DNA from: CAYHWE01 sp964360445 | Lineage (GTDB): Bacteria > Patescibacteriota > Patescibacteriia > Patescibacteriales > JAKAJF01 | Reading direction: 5' to 3' | Assembly (NCBI GenBank): GCA_964360445.1 | Contig: CAYHWE010000002.1 | Span: 1 to 56,391, forward strand | Length of the DNA stretch: 56,391 bases | Notes under the pieces: model-generated | Seen by the model: the letters and a program-made list of their open reading frames with translations, nothing else | Told to the model about the DNA's origin: nothing | The model's database searches: none | In this document: piece after piece, positions 8,585 through 17,767 of the stretch | How positions within the stretch are numbered: position 1 is the stretch's first letter | Layout: each line of letters starts with the position of its first letter | Made by a program: the position numbers and the translations under genes

Positions 8585-9510
8585 AAAAAATAGAAATAAT
8601 CGTTCCTGTTTACAATGAAGAGAAATGCATTGATGAATTTGTCATGCGGATAAATAAGTTAAGGGAACAAACGGACGGAATGGATGTGAATGTGGTTTTT
8701 GTCAATGATGGATCTAAGGATAAGAGTTCTGACCTGTTGAATTTGTATGCGAATAAATATTCTTTTTTGAAAGTGATTGAATTCAGCCGGAATTTTGGCC
8801 ATCAGATGGCGGTTACGGCCGGATTGGACAATGTTGATGCTGATTATGTGGCTATAATTGACGCCGACCTGCAGGATCCGCCAGAATTGATAATTGATAT
8901 GATAAAGAAGGCGGAAGAAGGATTTGATGTAGTGTATGGAAAAAGGTTGACGCGCAAAGGGGAAACTTTTTTCAAGAAAATGACAGCAAGATTGTTTTAT
9001 ACAATTATCAGCAAGATGTGCGATGTCAATATCCCGATCGATACCGGTGACTTCCGCCTGATCAATAAGCAGGTTCTGGATATTTTGAAGCAGATGCGAG
9101 AAAAGCATAGGTTTATAAGGGGAATGGTTCCTTGGATCGGATTCAATAGTTCGCCGATCTATTATCATCGTGATGAAAGATTTGCCGGAGAGACGAAATA
9201 CCCTTTAAAGAAAATGATAAAATTCGCCAAAGATGCGATTTTCTCTTTTTCTGATACTCCCTTAAGAATTGCTAATTTTATAGGTTATTCTATTGTTTTT
9301 ATCGGGATTTTAGGTTCGATTTTGATGCTTTACTTAAAGCTGATGACAGAGTATACTGTTCCTGGAATCACGGCTGTTATTTTGACTGTAATCATAATGG
9401 GTGGTATCCAGATTTTGATGCTGGGAATCATAGGAGAGTATGTCGGCAGGATTTTTGAGGAATCAAAAGAGCGGCCATTATATATCATAAAAAATAAAAA
9501 AAATTTTTAA
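8569..9510 (+). CDS. GtrB/ArnC-like polyprenyl-phosphate glycosyltransferase (GT2)
   Basis: The 313-residue protein has a GT2 catalytic domain ('IIVPVYNEE', 'VNDGSKD', 'DADLQDPPEL') and two hydrophobic segments near residues 235-300 with the conserved 'GIIGEYVGRIFEE' ending. This is the build of GtrB, DPM1 and ArnC-type enzymes, which move a sugar from a nucleotide to undecaprenyl phosphate on the cytoplasmic face. The minus-strand block carries a GtrA-like protein that could pair with it. The GtrB assignment is by family; the sugar is unknown. Confidence 0.85.
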   Translation: MLQQIKKIEIIVPVYNEEKCIDEFVMRINKLREQTDGMDVNVVFVNDGSKDKSSDLLNLYANKYSFLKVIEFSRNFGHQMAVTAGLDNVDADYVAIIDADLQDPPELIIDMIKKAEEGFDVVYGKRLTRKGETFFKKMTARLFYTIISKMCDVNIPIDTGDFRLINKQVLDILKQMREKHRFIRGMVPWIGFNSSPIYYHRDERFAGETKYPLKKMIKFAKDAIFSFSDTPLRIANFIGYSIVFIGILGSILMLYLKLMTEYTVPGITAVILTVIIMGGIQILMLGIIGEYVGRIFEESKERPLYIIKNKKNF

Positions 9511-9513
9511 TTT

Positions 9514-10314
9514 ATGCAAAATGAAATTTTAAAAAAAGAAGAAGATTTCCATGATGGCTGGGCTAGTTCAATCAATCTGGACGAGGTTATGGTTGATGAG
9601 TTTTTTGAGGCCTGCACTTCTCCGGAAAATAAATTGATAATGGAAAAATTGGGTGATGTCAGGGGAAAGAAAATCTTGGAATTAGGCTGTGGTGCCGGTG
9701 AAGCCTCGGTTTATTTCGCCAAAAAAGGCGCGACCGTGACTGCTACGGATATTTCCAATGGAATGCTTAAGGTCGTGGATGATTTAGCTGCACGACATGG
9801 CGTTTCTCTTGAGACAAGGCAATGTTACTCTCACACGATCCCTTTCCAGGATGGAAAATTTGATATTGTTTATGCAGCTAATCTTTTACACCATATCGAC
9901 TTGGAGCCGACCTTAAGGGAAATCAAAAGAGTTCTGAAAACAGGGGGGATTTTTGTCGGCTGGGATCCTTTGGCGCATAATCCTTTGATAAACATTTATA
10001 GGAGAAAGGCAAAACTTGTCAGGACAGATGATGAGCATCCTATAAGGATCAATCAACTGGATTTATTCAGGGAAAATTTTTCTGAATTTGAGTATAAGGC
10101 GACTTGGTTTTTTACGCTTTGGATTTTCCTTAAATTTTATCTGGTTGACAGGATTGATCCCAATAAGGAAAGATATTGGAAAAAAATCCTGATTGATCAT
10201 AAAAAGCTAGAAAAAACTTATTCAAAATTAGAAAAGGTAGATAAAACATTGTTGAGGTTTTTCCCTTTTTTTAGAAAGTATTGCTGGAATATTATAATTT
10301 TCGCAATAAAATAA
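9514..10314 (+). CDS. Class I SAM-dependent methyltransferase (UbiE-like fold)
   Basis: The 266-residue protein has motif I 'ILELGCGAGEASVYF', an acidic motif II 'VTATDIS', and a 'LLHHID' post-motif, the normal order of a Methyltransf_11 domain. The C-terminal 90 residues are rich in Lys and aromatic residues. It is close to the preceding GT2 (3-base gap) and precedes the epimerase by 12 bases, so it is part of the same run. An O- or N-methylation of the glycan is the likely role, by context only. Confidence 0.8.
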   Translation: MQNEILKKEEDFHDGWASSINLDEVMVDEFFEACTSPENKLIMEKLGDVRGKKILELGCGAGEASVYFAKKGATVTATDISNGMLKVVDDLAARHGVSLETRQCYSHTIPFQDGKFDIVYAANLLHHIDLEPTLREIKRVLKTGGIFVGWDPLAHNPLINIYRRKAKLVRTDDEHPIRINQLDLFRENFSEFEYKATWFFTLWIFLKFYLVDRIDPNKERYWKKILIDHKKLEKTYSKLEKVDKTLLRFFPFFRKYCWNIIIFAIK

Positions 10315-10326
10315 ATATTTAAATTT

Positions 10327-11316
10327 ATGAAAAATATTTTAGTTACGGGCGGGGCCGGCTATATCGGTTCGCATTTCATCAATGCGGTATTGAAAAGAGA
10401 GAGTGATATTTCAATCTTTGTGGTTGATAATTTTTCGCAAGGAGAAAATAATAAAATAAAAGATGGAAAAGTTTTTTATTATAATGCGGATTTGAAAGAT
10501 AAAATAGAAATCGAAAGGATTTTTAGCGAAAATAAGATTGATATCGTAGTTCATTTTGCCGCCTTGGCCAGCGTTCCCGATTCTGTTATGAAACCGCATG
10601 ATTATTATCAAAATAACATAATCGGCGGTTTGAATCTGTTGGATGCCATGCTTAAGAATAAAGTCGATAAGATAATTTTTTCTTCCTCGGCTTCTGTTTA
10701 TGGAGAGCCGATCTCAGAAATTATAACCGAGGATCATCCTAAAAATCCGACTAATCCGTATGGTTATACAAAATTAATTTTTGAAAATATTTTGAAAGAC
10801 TATAAAAAAGCGTATGGCCTTAACTCTATTTCTTTCCGTTATTTCTGTGCATCCGGATGCGATGAGTCTGGCAAGATAGGCGAGTACCATGATCCGGAAA
10901 CCCACATCATACCCTCAATTTTAAATACTTTTCTGGGAAAGAGAAGCGAATTCCATGTTTATGGGAATGATTTTCCTACTAGTGACGGTAGCGGGGTCCG
11001 TGACTATATCCATGTTAATGATTTAGCTGATGCTCATGTTTTAGCTCTAAGTAAGTTATTAAGCGGAGAGAATGCGTGTGCATTTTATAATTTAGGGATA
11101 AATAAAGGATTCTCTGTCTTTGAATTGATTCAGGCAGCTGAAATGATTATCGGTAAAAAATTGAATTTCAAAATAAAGGAAAGGCGCCCAGGCGATCCGT
11201 CCAGACTTATCGCCGATTCATCCAAGGCGCAGGGAGAGTTGAATTGGATGCCAAAATATCTTTCTATCGAGGAGATCATAAAGACAGCTTATAATTTTTT
11301 TAAGTCAAAAATATGA
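10327..11316 (+). CDS. galE: UDP-glucose 4-epimerase-like SDR
   Basis: The 329-residue protein has the NAD-binding 'TGGAGYIGSH' at its N-terminus, 'HFAALASVPDS', the catalytic 'SSSASVYG' and the YxxxK triad in 'NPYGYTK'. The C-terminal 'RRPGDPSRLIADSSKA' is the signature of the GalE family. The length is typical. GalE interconverts UDP-glucose and UDP-galactose (or the N-acetyl forms). It overlaps the following nucleotidyltransferase by four bases (ATGA), so the two are translationally coupled, which leaves open that it acts on a heptose nucleotide instead. Confidence 0.82.
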   Translation: MKNILVTGGAGYIGSHFINAVLKRESDISIFVVDNFSQGENNKIKDGKVFYYNADLKDKIEIERIFSENKIDIVVHFAALASVPDSVMKPHDYYQNNIIGGLNLLDAMLKNKVDKIIFSSSASVYGEPISEIITEDHPKNPTNPYGYTKLIFENILKDYKKAYGLNSISFRYFCASGCDESGKIGEYHDPETHIIPSILNTFLGKRSEFHVYGNDFPTSDGSGVRDYIHVNDLADAHVLALSKLLSGENACAFYNLGINKGFSVFELIQAAEMIIGKKLNFKIKERRPGDPSRLIADSSKAQGELNWMPKYLSIEEIIKTAYNFFKSKI

Positions 11317-12041
11317 GAGCTTTGATTTTAGCGGCTGGACTTGGAACAAGGCTTAAGCCGATTACAGACGATATGCCAAAACCGCTAGTTACAATCGGAG
11401 GCAAACCTTTGCTTGCATATCACCTTGAAGCGCTGAAAAAATACGGAGTTGACGATGTTTTGATAAATACGCATTATTTGCCGGATAAGATTGCGGAATA
11501 TGTATATAGTTATAAAAAAAATTTTTCAAAACCGGAAATAAAAATTGTTTTTGAAGAAGAGCTTTTAGGCAGTGCTGGCACTCTAAAGGCTAATCGTAGC
11601 TTCTTTGAGAATGAAAGATATTTTTTCGTTATTTATGGAGATAATCTGACAAATTTTAATTATGACAAATTTTTAAAATTTCACATAGATAATGATGGAC
11701 TTATATCAATTGCATGTTATCATGAGTGTAGTCCGGAATCAAAGGGAATTATTGAGTTCGATGATAATAAGTTGATTAAAAAATTCATAGAAAAGCCGAA
11801 AAAAGAAGAAGTTGTAAGTAACTTTGCCAATGCCGGCATTTATATCGTAAATAAGGAAATATTTGATTATTTGGATTTGCTTGACAGGAAGTTCCTGGAT
11901 TTCGGTAAAGATGTTTTTCCATTTTTATTGGCAAGCGGGGCAAAGATGCATGCCTACGAGATGGATGAATTTCTTTTGGACATAGGCACGATAGAGAATT
12001 ATGAATCAGCTAAGGAAAAGATTAAAAATTTAATATTTTAA
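11313..12041 (+). CDS. hddC: Sugar-phosphate nucleotidyltransferase, probable HddC (D-glycero-alpha-D-manno-heptose-1-phosphate guanylyltransferase)
   Basis: The 242-residue protein has the nucleotidyltransferase signature 'LAAGLGTRLKPIT', 'KPLVTIGGKPLL', 'YGDNLTNF' and a C-terminal 'LDIGTIENYE'. Its length and motifs fit the short guanylyltransferases that include HddC. The HddC assignment rests on the neighbours: a GHMP kinase of the HddA type and a GmhA-GmhB fusion are 2-3 kb downstream. HddC would make GDP-heptose from heptose 1-phosphate and GTP. A mannose-1-phosphate or glucose-1-phosphate enzyme is the alternative. Confidence 0.75.
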   Translation: MRALILAAGLGTRLKPITDDMPKPLVTIGGKPLLAYHLEALKKYGVDDVLINTHYLPDKIAEYVYSYKKNFSKPEIKIVFEEELLGSAGTLKANRSFFENERYFFVIYGDNLTNFNYDKFLKFHIDNDGLISIACYHECSPESKGIIEFDDNKLIKKFIEKPKKEEVVSNFANAGIYIVNKEIFDYLDLLDRKFLDFGKDVFPFLLASGAKMHAYEMDEFLLDIGTIENYESAKEKIKNLIF

Positions 12042-12045
12042 AAAT

Positions 12046-12747
12046 ATGGAAACAAAAAGCTCATTGCAGGGTGCTCATGATAAGCATTGGAAAGATAGAG
12101 AAATAGATGAATCTTCCAATTTCAGAAGAAATGTCTTGGTTAAAAAAATTTTTTCAAACATAAATAATGAAAGCAGGATCTTAGATTTTGCTTGTGGCAA
12201 TGGTGATTTAACGGAATATTTAGTTAAGTCTGGATTTAAAAATGTTTATTCAGTCGATTTTTCTGATGAAGGCGTGGAGATTACAAGAAAGAGAGGAGGG
12301 CAAAATGTGCTTCAGGCTGATATTTGCGAGCAGCTTCCCTATGAGAGTGAATTTTTTGATTATGTGTTGTGGCTTGATAATATTGAGCATCTTAATTCTC
12401 CTCAAGCAGCTATGGATAATATCCGCAGAACTTTAAAAAGTAAGGGCACCCTTTTGTTATCATTGCCAAATATGGGTTATTGGTTTTACCGCCTTTATTA
12501 TTTAAAAAACGGGACAATCATCGGGACAGACGGGGTTCTTCCTGATGGTCACATCAATCTGCCTTGGGAATATCAGCATATCCGTTTTTTTAATGAAAAA
12601 TATATTAAAATATTTCTAGAAAAAAATGGGTTTGAGGTTGTGCGCATATCATCATATCATAATGAAAATGAGCTTAAAAATATGCTATCAAAATTATACA
12701 GGCGCTTATTTGCGGAAGGATTCCTGGTTATTGCTCAAAAAAGATAA
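12046..12747 (+). CDS. Class I SAM-dependent methyltransferase
   Basis: The 233-residue protein has motif I 'ILDFACGNGDLTEYL', an acidic 'VYSVDFSD' and the 'LWLDNIEHL' post-motif of the Methyltransf_23/MetW-like group. The C-terminal half lacks membrane segments. It follows the HddC-like gene by four bases. It ends the first run of the glycan locus, with a 149-base gap behind it. Substrate unknown; methylation of the heptose or the glycan end is possible. Confidence 0.8.
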   Translation: METKSSLQGAHDKHWKDREIDESSNFRRNVLVKKIFSNINNESRILDFACGNGDLTEYLVKSGFKNVYSVDFSDEGVEITRKRGGQNVLQADICEQLPYESEFFDYVLWLDNIEHLNSPQAAMDNIRRTLKSKGTLLLSLPNMGYWFYRLYYLKNGTIIGTDGVLPDGHINLPWEYQHIRFFNEKYIKIFLEKNGFEVVRISSYHNENELKNMLSKLYRRLFAEGFLVIAQKR

Positions 12748-12896
12748 ATTATTGGCTAACTTTAGTTAAATATCTGGCAGGGGCAAAAGGCTTTTCTTTT
12801 TAGGGAGAGGTCTTTATTTTTTTAGGATTCTATGTTATATTTTTAAATAGTTTATGCTATTTTTCGTTAAATTTAAGTTATAAATTTTTTATCCAA
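12748..12896 (+). other. Noncoding AT-rich gap
   Basis: This stretch has several possible -10 sequences (for example TTATAAAT near 12879-12886) but no -35 with good spacing, no strong hairpin and no small gene that I can support. It probably contains the promoter of the second glycan run. Confidence 0.4.
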
Positions 12897-14234
12897 ATGT
12901 TTAATAAAATTAAAATAGCGTCACTGGCAAATGATCTTGGAATCGGAGGGACAGCCAGGCAAATAATAACTATCGACAAATATTTAGATAAGGATATTTT
13001 TGAACATTATATCATATCCCTGAATTCAAAAGATAACGCAAGGGCGAAGTTTCTTTCGAATAAGAATATTTTTTTTGTTGAAAAACCGGAAGATGTTGCA
13101 AGAATATTGGAACAGGAAAAAATTAATATCCTTTATTGCCATCGTCATGGCCGCAACCAGCCTGAGCATGATGAGGTTGCTAAAAATTTACCACCCCATA
13201 TCCCGTTATTGGAGTTAAATACATTCAGTGCAAGGGATAGTGGTTTTTTTGGTAAAAGATGTGATAAGCATATTTTTGTAAGTATGACCAATATTTTAAA
13301 ATATGTGAAACAGAATAGCTTAAAATTTGATTTCAGAAGATTGAAAGTGGTATATGCTTTGATTGACTCTGATAATTATAAGTCTCATATAGATCAGAAA
13401 GAGATTGACGAGTACAGAAAAAAATATGATTTGGATGGTTATTTTGTTATTGGAAGGCTAGCAAGGCCAGTCATGGGAAAGTGGGATGATAAAATGATAA
13501 TTTTTTGGAAGAAAATTTGTAAACTTAATCCAAAAGTTAAATTTTTGATTTATGGAGTTCCAGAAGAAAGAAGACAGCTTATTAGGGAATCGGGTCTAGA
13601 AAAAAATCTTATAATTTTTGAGCCGACATTATCAGATAAGGATCTTGTGCTTTTTTATAGCAGCATAGATGCTTATGTCCATGCCAGTCCGATCGGAGAG
13701 TGTAATTGCGGAGCGATAGCTGAGGCGATGTTGTTTAAAAAACCTATAATTGTCACCTCTACCCCCTTTTCTAGATTTACATTCGGCCGTAGCCATACTA
13801 AAGACAATGGGCAAGTTGAACAAATCGAAAACTATACCAATGGATATATAGTGGAAAGTGCAGAGGCCATGGCAAGGGCGGTTGATTTTCTTTCCAAAAA
13901 TCCAAAAATAGTGGAAAGCATGGGTGACGCAAATCAAAAAGAGGTAGCAGAAAGATATGATGCATCTGTGGGGGTAAAAACGCTAGAAAAAATTTTTATA
14001 GAAAGCGTTATGGACAAGGGTGTTGAAATAGACAATAAGATAAAAGAATATTTTGAAAATTCACATTTTTATCCAAATGAAGATTTTATAAAAAAGTGGT
14101 TTGTGGAATATTATAAAAGAGTGGAGGACACGTATTGTAAAAACTGTAAAGATGGATTTCGGGATAAGATTTTTTATTTCAAAATGGCATTGAAAAGAAA
14201 GTTTAATACCCTAAAAACCAAATTAAAAATATGA
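12897..14234 (+). CDS. Family 4 glycosyltransferase
   Basis: The 445-residue protein has a GT-B layout. The N-terminal half contains 'LANDLGIGGTARQI', and the C-terminal half holds 'VIGRLARP', 'IYGVPEERR' and an acidic ExxE region 'ECNCGAIAEAMLFKKPIIV' typical of retaining GT4 enzymes. A 100-residue C-terminal extension with charged and aromatic residues follows the catalytic core. It overlaps the HddA gene by four bases (ATGA), so a role in transferring the heptose made by the neighbours is reasonable, but this is inferred. Confidence 0.82.
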   Translation: MFNKIKIASLANDLGIGGTARQIITIDKYLDKDIFEHYIISLNSKDNARAKFLSNKNIFFVEKPEDVARILEQEKINILYCHRHGRNQPEHDEVAKNLPPHIPLLELNTFSARDSGFFGKRCDKHIFVSMTNILKYVKQNSLKFDFRRLKVVYALIDSDNYKSHIDQKEIDEYRKKYDLDGYFVIGRLARPVMGKWDDKMIIFWKKICKLNPKVKFLIYGVPEERRQLIRESGLEKNLIIFEPTLSDKDLVLFYSSIDAYVHASPIGECNCGAIAEAMLFKKPIIVTSTPFSRFTFGRSHTKDNGQVEQIENYTNGYIVESAEAMARAVDFLSKNPKIVESMGDANQKEVAERYDASVGVKTLEKIFIESVMDKGVEIDNKIKEYFENSHFYPNEDFIKKWFVEYYKRVEDTYCKNCKDGFRDKIFYFKMALKRKFNTLKTKLKI

Positions 14235-15235
14235 TTATCGTGAAAGCGCCATTAAGAATCAGTTTTGTCGGGGGAGGAACAGATCTTTTTGATTTCTATA
14301 AGAACTATCCGGGAAGGGTAATATCAACAACTATAGATAAGTATGTTTATCTTGTAATAAATTCTTCATACAACATGAATGATTTTATTCTGAAGTATCA
14401 GAAGACAGAAAAAGTAAATAATCCCAAGGAGATTGTCCATAATCGTTTTCGGGCAGCCTTTAATGATTATGGTATCACTCGCGGATTAGAGATCGGTTCC
14501 TTTGCTGACATTCCTGCAAAAACGGGGCTGGGTTCATCTTCTAGTTTTTCGGTTGCCTTAGTGAAGGGCTTGAGCGCTTATTTAGGTAAAACGATCGGTC
14601 CTGAAAAAGCTGCGGAAGAGGCGTGTCGCTTAGAGATTGATATTTTAAAAGAGCCCATTGGAAAGCAAGACCAATATGCAGCTGCCTTTGGTGGATTTAA
14701 TATTTTTCAATTTAATCCTGATAATTCTGTTGACGTGGAGCCTGTTTTGATTGATTTCAAGAAAAGGGCTGATCTTGAGAGCCATCTTTTATTATTTTTT
14801 ACCGGAGTTACTAGAAGCGCGTCGGAAGTTTTATTTGATCAAAAAGGAAAAATTGAACATAATCTTGAAACTTATAAAAAAATGTCTGATTCTGTTTTTG
14901 ACTTTAGGGATAGATTATTGGCAGGTGATTTTAAGGGATTGGCGGAAATGTTGCATGAAGGATGGCTCAGAAAAAAAAGCCTTAGCGGCAATGTAAGTAA
15001 TTCTGTTATTGATATGATGTATGAGGCCGGAATAAAAGCTGGGGCTTGGGGCGGAAAGATTCTTGGTGCTGGCGGCGGTGGCTGTCTTTTGTTTATCGCG
15101 CCTCCGGAGAGCCATCAGAGAATTTGCGAATATGTAAATTTGATCTCTGATGTGCAAAGCCTTGCTGAGTTTAAGCAAATTCCCGTAAGCTTAACCCAGT
15201 CTGGTGCAAATATAATTTATAACTCAAAAAATTAG
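14231..15235 (+). CDS. hddA: GHMP kinase, probable D-glycero-alpha-D-manno-heptose-7-phosphate kinase
   Basis: The 334-residue protein shows the GHMP pattern: N-terminal 'APLRISFVGGGTDL', the ATP-binding 'GLGSSSSFSVALVKGL' at residues 99-114, and the C-terminal glycine-rich 'KILGAGGGGCLLF'. The first motif with 'GGGTD' is the form found in HddA and in fucose and related sugar kinases. The next gene is a GmhA-GmhB fusion, which supports phosphorylation of heptose 7-phosphate at C1. The two genes are three bases apart. Confidence 0.88.
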   Translation: MIIVKAPLRISFVGGGTDLFDFYKNYPGRVISTTIDKYVYLVINSSYNMNDFILKYQKTEKVNNPKEIVHNRFRAAFNDYGITRGLEIGSFADIPAKTGLGSSSSFSVALVKGLSAYLGKTIGPEKAAEEACRLEIDILKEPIGKQDQYAAAFGGFNIFQFNPDNSVDVEPVLIDFKKRADLESHLLLFFTGVTRSASEVLFDQKGKIEHNLETYKKMSDSVFDFRDRLLAGDFKGLAEMLHEGWLRKKSLSGNVSNSVIDMMYEAGIKAGAWGGKILGAGGGGCLLFIAPPESHQRICEYVNLISDVQSLAEFKQIPVSLTQSGANIIYNSKN

Positions 15236-15238
15236 CAT

Positions 15239-16330
15239 ATGGAAGGTTATATCAAGCAATTTATAAATGAAGCTGATCAGGCTATAAATTCTGTCCAGGC
15301 CAAGGAGATCTCTAGGGCCATAAACATCGTCCAATCTGTTTATGAGAGGGGTGGACGTATTTATATTTTCGGTAACGGCGGATCATTGGCCCTGGCCACT
15401 CATTGGGTAAGTGATTTTAATAAGACTGTTTTTAGCCATGATTTGGAAAAGCACTCAAGGCGTTTTCAGGCTATAAGGTTACCGTCAACAGAAGAAGAAC
15501 TTTCCGCCTGGGCTAATGATGTGGGGTATGATATGGTCTTTGCCGGTCCTTTGCAAAATTATCTTCAGGAGGCGGATTGTATTATTGCTATAAGCAGTTC
15601 TGGGAATTCAAATAATATCATCAAGGCTGTTGAATTGGCTAAATCGCGCCACATACAGGTCGTAGGGCTTTCTGGATTTGATGGAGGAAAATTGAATGAG
15701 CTTGCGGATGCTAAAATTTTAGTGAAAACAGAAAGAGGTAAATATGGCATTGTAGAGGGAGCGCATGCTGTAATCCTTCATTTGATTACGACTTATTTCC
15801 AAGACTATTTTGATCATCTGCAGGCAGATAAAAAAAGTCGGTTGAAAAAAATCTTATTTTTAGATCGAGATGGAGTTATAAATAAAAAGGCTGAAGAACA
15901 TGAGTATGTTGCCAGGGTGGATGATTTTATTTTTAATGAAAAAATTTTTGAAGTGCTTAGAGACCATAAAAAACGCGGGTATGAATTCATAGTTATCACG
16001 AACCAGCGAGGCATAGCTAGGGGAAAAATGCTAGAAAAAGATCTTGAAAAAATCCATGAGCACATGATTGAACGCCTAAAAAGAGAAAATTTAGATATTC
16101 TAGATATTTTTTATTGTCCACATGAAGAGTTTGTTTGTGATTGTCGAAAACCAAAATTCGGATTATTGAACAAGGCTGCAGATAAATATGATATTGACTT
16201 GAACGGCTCGATACTGATCAGCGATTCATGGAAAGATGTGAAAATGGGAAAAGAATTCGGCATAGGTGAAAATATTTTTGTAGAATCTGATACTTTAGAA
16301 ATTTTGAAATACGATGAATATAATAAATAA
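15239..16330 (+). CDS. gmhA-gmhB: GmhA-GmhB fusion: sedoheptulose-7-phosphate isomerase plus heptose-bisphosphate phosphatase
   Basis: Residues 1-195 form a SIS-domain isomerase of the GmhA type ('IFGNGGSLALATHW', 'ISSSGNSNNI', 'EGAHAVILH'). Residues about 200-363 are a HAD-family D,D-heptose-bisphosphate phosphatase of the GmhB type with the nucleophile motif 'DRDGVIN' at D209 and D211, 'ITNQRGIARG', a zinc site 'CPH' then 'CDC', and 'SDSWKDVKMG'. The zinc spacing between the CPH and CDC pairs is short. The fusion combines the first and third steps of heptose synthesis; HddA does the step between. GmhA and GmhB are normally separate proteins. It starts four bases after HddA stops and overlaps the acyltransferase by 17 bases. 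Confidence 0.9.
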   Translation: MEGYIKQFINEADQAINSVQAKEISRAINIVQSVYERGGRIYIFGNGGSLALATHWVSDFNKTVFSHDLEKHSRRFQAIRLPSTEEELSAWANDVGYDMVFAGPLQNYLQEADCIIAISSSGNSNNIIKAVELAKSRHIQVVGLSGFDGGKLNELADAKILVKTERGKYGIVEGAHAVILHLITTYFQDYFDHLQADKKSRLKKILFLDRDGVINKKAEEHEYVARVDDFIFNEKIFEVLRDHKKRGYEFIVITNQRGIARGKMLEKDLEKIHEHMIERLKRENLDILDIFYCPHEEFVCDCRKPKFGLLNKAADKYDIDLNGSILISDSWKDVKMGKEFGIGENIFVESDTLEILKYDEYNK

Positions 16331-16952
16331 AATTTATAATAAGGCTTATTTTTTCTTAATGAGGAATCGGCTTGACCGCGGTAACTTTGAGGCAGTAAGG
16401 TCAAGAAAATTTTTGTTAGGAGATTGCATGTCTGATTGTCAGGTAAATATTGGGAGGTGGACATACGTAGATCCTCATTCAAGAGCACATATCTGGACTA
16501 AAAATGATAAAATCAGCATAGGAAAATTTTGTTCCATCGCGGGTGATGTTAAAATTATTGCCGGGGGGAATCATGATCATAATTCAAGGGTTTCTACTTA
16601 CCCTTTTAAAAGTAAGCTCACTGGGCTTAATTTGGTTGAATCAGGAAATAAGGGACCAGTTGTAATCGGCAATGATGTTTGGATAGGCATTGGAGCAACG
16701 ATATTGTCGGGAGTTAAAATAGGAGATGGCTCTATCATAGGGGCTCAGGCAGTGATCAGTAGGGACGTCCCGCCTTATTCTATAGCCGTTGGAAATCCTG
16801 CTAAGATTGTAAGACAAAGATTTGAAAGTGACATTATAGAAAAGCTTTTACAGATTAAATGGTGGGATTGGGATGATGACTTAATTAAAGAAAGGATGGG
16901 TGATTTTTATTTAGATGCAGAAGCTTTTGTTAAGAAATATTCTAATATATGA
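16314..16952 (+). CDS. Hexapeptide-repeat acyltransferase (CatB/WbbJ type)
   Basis: The 212-residue protein has the isoleucine-patch hexapeptide repeats of a left-handed beta-helix ('IGKFCSIAGDVKI', 'VVIGNDVWIGIGATIL', 'VKIGDGSIIGAQAVI') and the family ending 'YSIAVGNPAKIVRQRF'. It has the 'GGNHDH' loop of xenobiotic- and sugar-O-acetyltransferases. It would O-acetylate a glycan sugar with acetyl-CoA. It overlaps both neighbouring genes by a few bases. Confidence 0.85.
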   Translation: MNIINKIYNKAYFFLMRNRLDRGNFEAVRSRKFLLGDCMSDCQVNIGRWTYVDPHSRAHIWTKNDKISIGKFCSIAGDVKIIAGGNHDHNSRVSTYPFKSKLTGLNLVESGNKGPVVIGNDVWIGIGATILSGVKIGDGSIIGAQAVISRDVPPYSIAVGNPAKIVRQRFESDIIEKLLQIKWWDWDDDLIKERMGDFYLDAEAFVKKYSNI

Positions 16953-17767
16953 ATGAGAAAATAAAAATTTCCGCATGCATTATCGTTTATAATGAAGAGG
17001 GGTTGATTGATCGATGCTTGAAGAGCATTAAAGATATAGCTGATGAAATAATCATCGTACATGATGGAGAGTGTTCAGATAAGACCTTGGAAATTGCAAG
17101 AAAATATACGAATAAGATATTTACTAAGCCGCATGTCGGTATCGCTGAGCCATTAAGAAGCTTTAGCTATGAGAAGGCGCAAGGGGAATGGATTTTGCAG
17201 GTTGACGCTGATGAGTATTTTGATTTGGAGGATGTTGATAAGGTGAAAGGGTTGATACAAGACAATCAGACAGATGCTTATAATTTTAAATGGGAATTGT
17301 GGAATGGAAGGGAGCCGATTCAGCTTAAGGGCTTGCAAAAAATGGGCTTATTTAGAAGGGGTAAGATTGAATACCAGGGCTTGCCGCAAACAAATGTAAA
17401 AGTTTTAGGAAAAGTTAAATTGGCTGATATTTTTTTGCGACATAGGCCGCTTTACGATAATGTTTCATGGAAGACAGCTGGTAGGAAGAGGAGGTATTGG
17501 ATGGAGGTAAATGCCAGGTATTTTTTCCCGGAATTAGTCAAATATGAGTGTTTTAATACGACAGCTGATTCCTGGATCGAATATACAAAAAAAGTCAGAA
17601 AATATCCTTTGTTTTATTTATTTTTTTATCCTTTGAAAAATTTTTTGGGGCAGCTTAAGAATGGTTTAGGGCTAAGCTGGATCGGCATGAATGCTTTATT
17701 CCAGCAATACGTTTATTATTTTTCTTTATATTGGACAATATGGAAAATGGAAAAAAAATCAAAGTAG
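16949..17767 (+). CDS. Family 2 glycosyltransferase of the WaaE/KdtX type
   Basis: The 272-residue protein has 'ACIIVYNEEGLIDRCL', 'VHDGECSDKTLE' and the metal-binding 'VDADEYFD', a combination found in the WaaE-like branch of GT2. That branch includes enzymes that add a glucose to heptose, so a link to the heptose made by the neighbouring genes is attractive but unproven. A hydrophobic C-terminus ('FFYPLKNFLGQL') may touch the membrane. It overlaps the preceding gene by four bases. Confidence 0.82.
   Translation: MNEKIKISACIIVYNEEGLIDRCLKSIKDIADEIIIVHDGECSDKTLEIARKYTNKIFTKPHVGIAEPLRSFSYEKAQGEWILQVDADEYFDLEDVDKVKGLIQDNQTDAYNFKWELWNGREPIQLKGLQKMGLFRRGKIEYQGLPQTNVKVLGKVKLADIFLRHRPLYDNVSWKTAGRKRRYWMEVNARYFFPELVKYECFNTTADSWIEYTKKVRKYPLFYLFFYPLKNFLGQLKNGLGLSWIGMNALFQQYVYYFSLYWTIWKMEKKSK

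Noticed and set aside
11313..16330. ADP-heptose pathway for LPS core
   Set aside because: No HldE or HldD and no WaaC/WaaF; a GHMP kinase is present, which points to the GDP route.
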